This document shows, piece after piece, positions 6,727-7,795 of a stretch of 7,795 nucleotides of DNA. The position numbers and the translations under genes were made by a program. A model generated the notes under the pieces. That model saw only the letters and a program-made list of their open reading frames with translations. It was not told where the DNA came from and did no database searches. This DNA is from an uncultured beta proteobacterium (GTDB lineage: Bacteria > Pseudomonadota > Gammaproteobacteria > Burkholderiales > Rhodocyclaceae), in assembly GCA_903930395.1 (NCBI GenBank), contig CAIYYE010000617.1:1-7795 (forward strand), in the 5' to 3' direction. Position 1 is the stretch's first letter, and each line of letters opens with the position of its first letter.

Positions 6727-7795
6727 GTGGTGAACCCGTATTCCGTCGGGCTGGAGCAAAATCCGGCCAACTATGTCCCGCTGTCCCCGCTCAGCTTCCT
6801 CGAGCGCTCTGCCTTTGTTTACCCGAAGCGCATTTCGGTCATTCAGGGCGACCGCCAGTACACCTGGAAGGAAAGCTACGACCGTAGCCGCCAGCTCGCT
6901 TCGGCGTTGAAGAATCGTGGCATCGGCAAGGGCGATACCGTCGCCGTCATGCTGCCCAATACCGCTTCGATGTTCGAATGCCACTTCGGCGTGCCGATGG
7001 TCGGCGCCGTGCTCAATACCCTGAACACCCGTCTCGATGCCGAAGCCATTGCCTTCATGCTGGCCCATGGCGAAGCCAAGGTGCTGATCACCGATCCCGA
7101 GTTCACCAAGGTGGTCAAGGGTGCGCTGGCGCTGCTCGAAGGACCGAAGCCGCTGGTCATCGACAGCCTTGATCCAGACTACACCGAAGGCGAAGCCCTC
7201 GGCGAGAAGAGCTACGAAGCTTTCCTGCTGGAAGGCGAGCCGGATTTTGCCTGGCAACTGCCGGAAAACGAGTGGGATGCCATCGCCCTGAACTACACCT
7301 CGGGCACCACCGGTAACCCCAAGGGCGTTGTCTACCACCATCGCGGCGCCTACCTGAATTCGGCCTCCAACATCATTTCCTGGGGCATGCCGCCGCACTC
7401 CGTATATTTGTGGACGCTGCCGATGTTCCATTGCAACGGCTGGTGTTTCCCGTGGACTCTGGCCGCCAATGCTGGCACCAGCGTCTGCCTGCGCAAGGTC
7501 GATCCGGCCCTGATCTTCGGGCTGATCAAGGAGCACAAGGTCAGCCACATGTGCGGTGCGCCGATTGTGTACGGCATGATGATCAACGCCCCGGCGGCCC
7601 TCAAGGAAGGGATCGAACATCAGGTCAACGGTCTGATCGCCGGTGCCGCACCCCCTGCTGCCATCATCGAAGGCTGCGAGACGATGGGTTTTAACATCAC
7701 CCACGTCTATGGCCTGACCGAAACCTACGGCCCGGCCTCGGTCTGTGCCAAGCACCCGGAATGGGACAAGCTGCCGATCGACCTGCGCGCTGCCC
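6727..7795 (+). CDS. Acyl-CoA synthetase, AMP-dependent synthetase/ligase family (3' partial)
   Basis: The enzyme activates a carboxylic acid with ATP and CoA through an acyl-adenylate. The frame runs from GTG 6727 without a stop to the window end: 356 codons, about two thirds of the usual 540-550 aa. The C-terminal lid domain is missing. Visible motifs are the phosphate-binding loop YTSGTTGNPKG (residues 190-200), LPMFHCNGWCFPW following the HH-containing helix (about 230-243), and the adenine/aryl motif YGLTETYGP (328-336). The LPMFHCNGWCFPWT and CGAPIVYG stretches resemble the subgroup annotated as medium-chain or methylthiopropionate (DmdB-like) acyl-CoA ligases. The substrate cannot be decided here; short- to medium-chain or branched acids are plausible. 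It is transcribed divergently from the kinase, sharing a gap with a 19-bp palindrome. A long antisense open frame (6328-7755) overlies it and is a shadow. Confidence 0.95.
   Translation, partial: MVNPYSVGLEQNPANYVPLSPLSFLERSAFVYPKRISVIQGDRQYTWKESYDRSRQLASALKNRGIGKGDTVAVMLPNTASMFECHFGVPMVGAVLNTLNTRLDAEAIAFMLAHGEAKVLITDPEFTKVVKGALALLEGPKPLVIDSLDPDYTEGEALGEKSYEAFLLEGEPDFAWQLPENEWDAIALNYTSGTTGNPKGVVYHHRGAYLNSASNIISWGMPPHSVYLWTLPMFHCNGWCFPWTLAANAGTSVCLRKVDPALIFGLIKEHKVSHMCGAPIVYGMMINAPAALKEGIEHQVNGLIAGAAPPAAIIEGCETMGFNITHVYGLTETYGPASVCAKHPEWDKLPIDLRAA

Noticed and set aside
6328..7755. 475-codon minus-strand frame
   Set aside because: It runs across two well-supported genes and the divergent gap, has no domain character, and lies opposite the acyl-CoA synthetase motifs.

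Overview
The window looks like a piece of a betaproteobacterial chromosome, most likely Rhodocyclales (Dechloromonas/Azonexus-like). I infer this from the high G+C, the strong G/C preference at third codon positions, and the flavour of the protein sequences; no marker gene proves it. Nearly all of the DNA is coding. There is no tRNA or rRNA gene, no CRISPR array, no intact mobile element and no recognisable defence or biosynthetic island.

Left block, + strand (1-3702). It opens with the 3' nine-tenths of glmU, the bifunctional enzyme that makes UDP-GlcNAc. This is joined by a one-base stop/start overlap to a small three-helix membrane protein of unknown function. A complete EF-G paralogue (EF-G-2/FusA2-like) follows, with a good Shine-Dalgarno. 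The block ends in a strong hairpin plus T-tract terminator.

Middle block, - strand (6563-3820). A soluble hybrid histidine kinase (PAS - coiled coil - PAS - HisKA - HATPase - REC) is followed, with a 4-base ATGA overlap, by an OmpR-family response regulator. They form a translationally coupled two-component operon that converges on the EF-G-like gene. The gap between the two blocks (3657-3819) holds the terminator and a repeat-like remnant.

Right block, + strand (6727-end). An acyl-CoA synthetase (AMP-dependent ligase) is cut by the window end. It is transcribed divergently from the kinase across a 163-base gap that holds a perfect 19-bp palindrome, very probably an operator. The ligase has no stop codon in the window, and a long antisense open frame overlies it, so it is easily missed.

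The blocks appear functionally independent: cell-wall precursor and translation factor, signal transduction, and fatty/organic acid activation. The one plausible link is the shared regulatory gap between the two-component system and the ligase. The most noteworthy items are the EF-G paralogue with altered GTPase residues, the palindrome in the divergent promoter region, the repeat-like fragment near 3731-3783, and a possibly leaderless start of the kinase. I did not find a convincing previously undescribed system.
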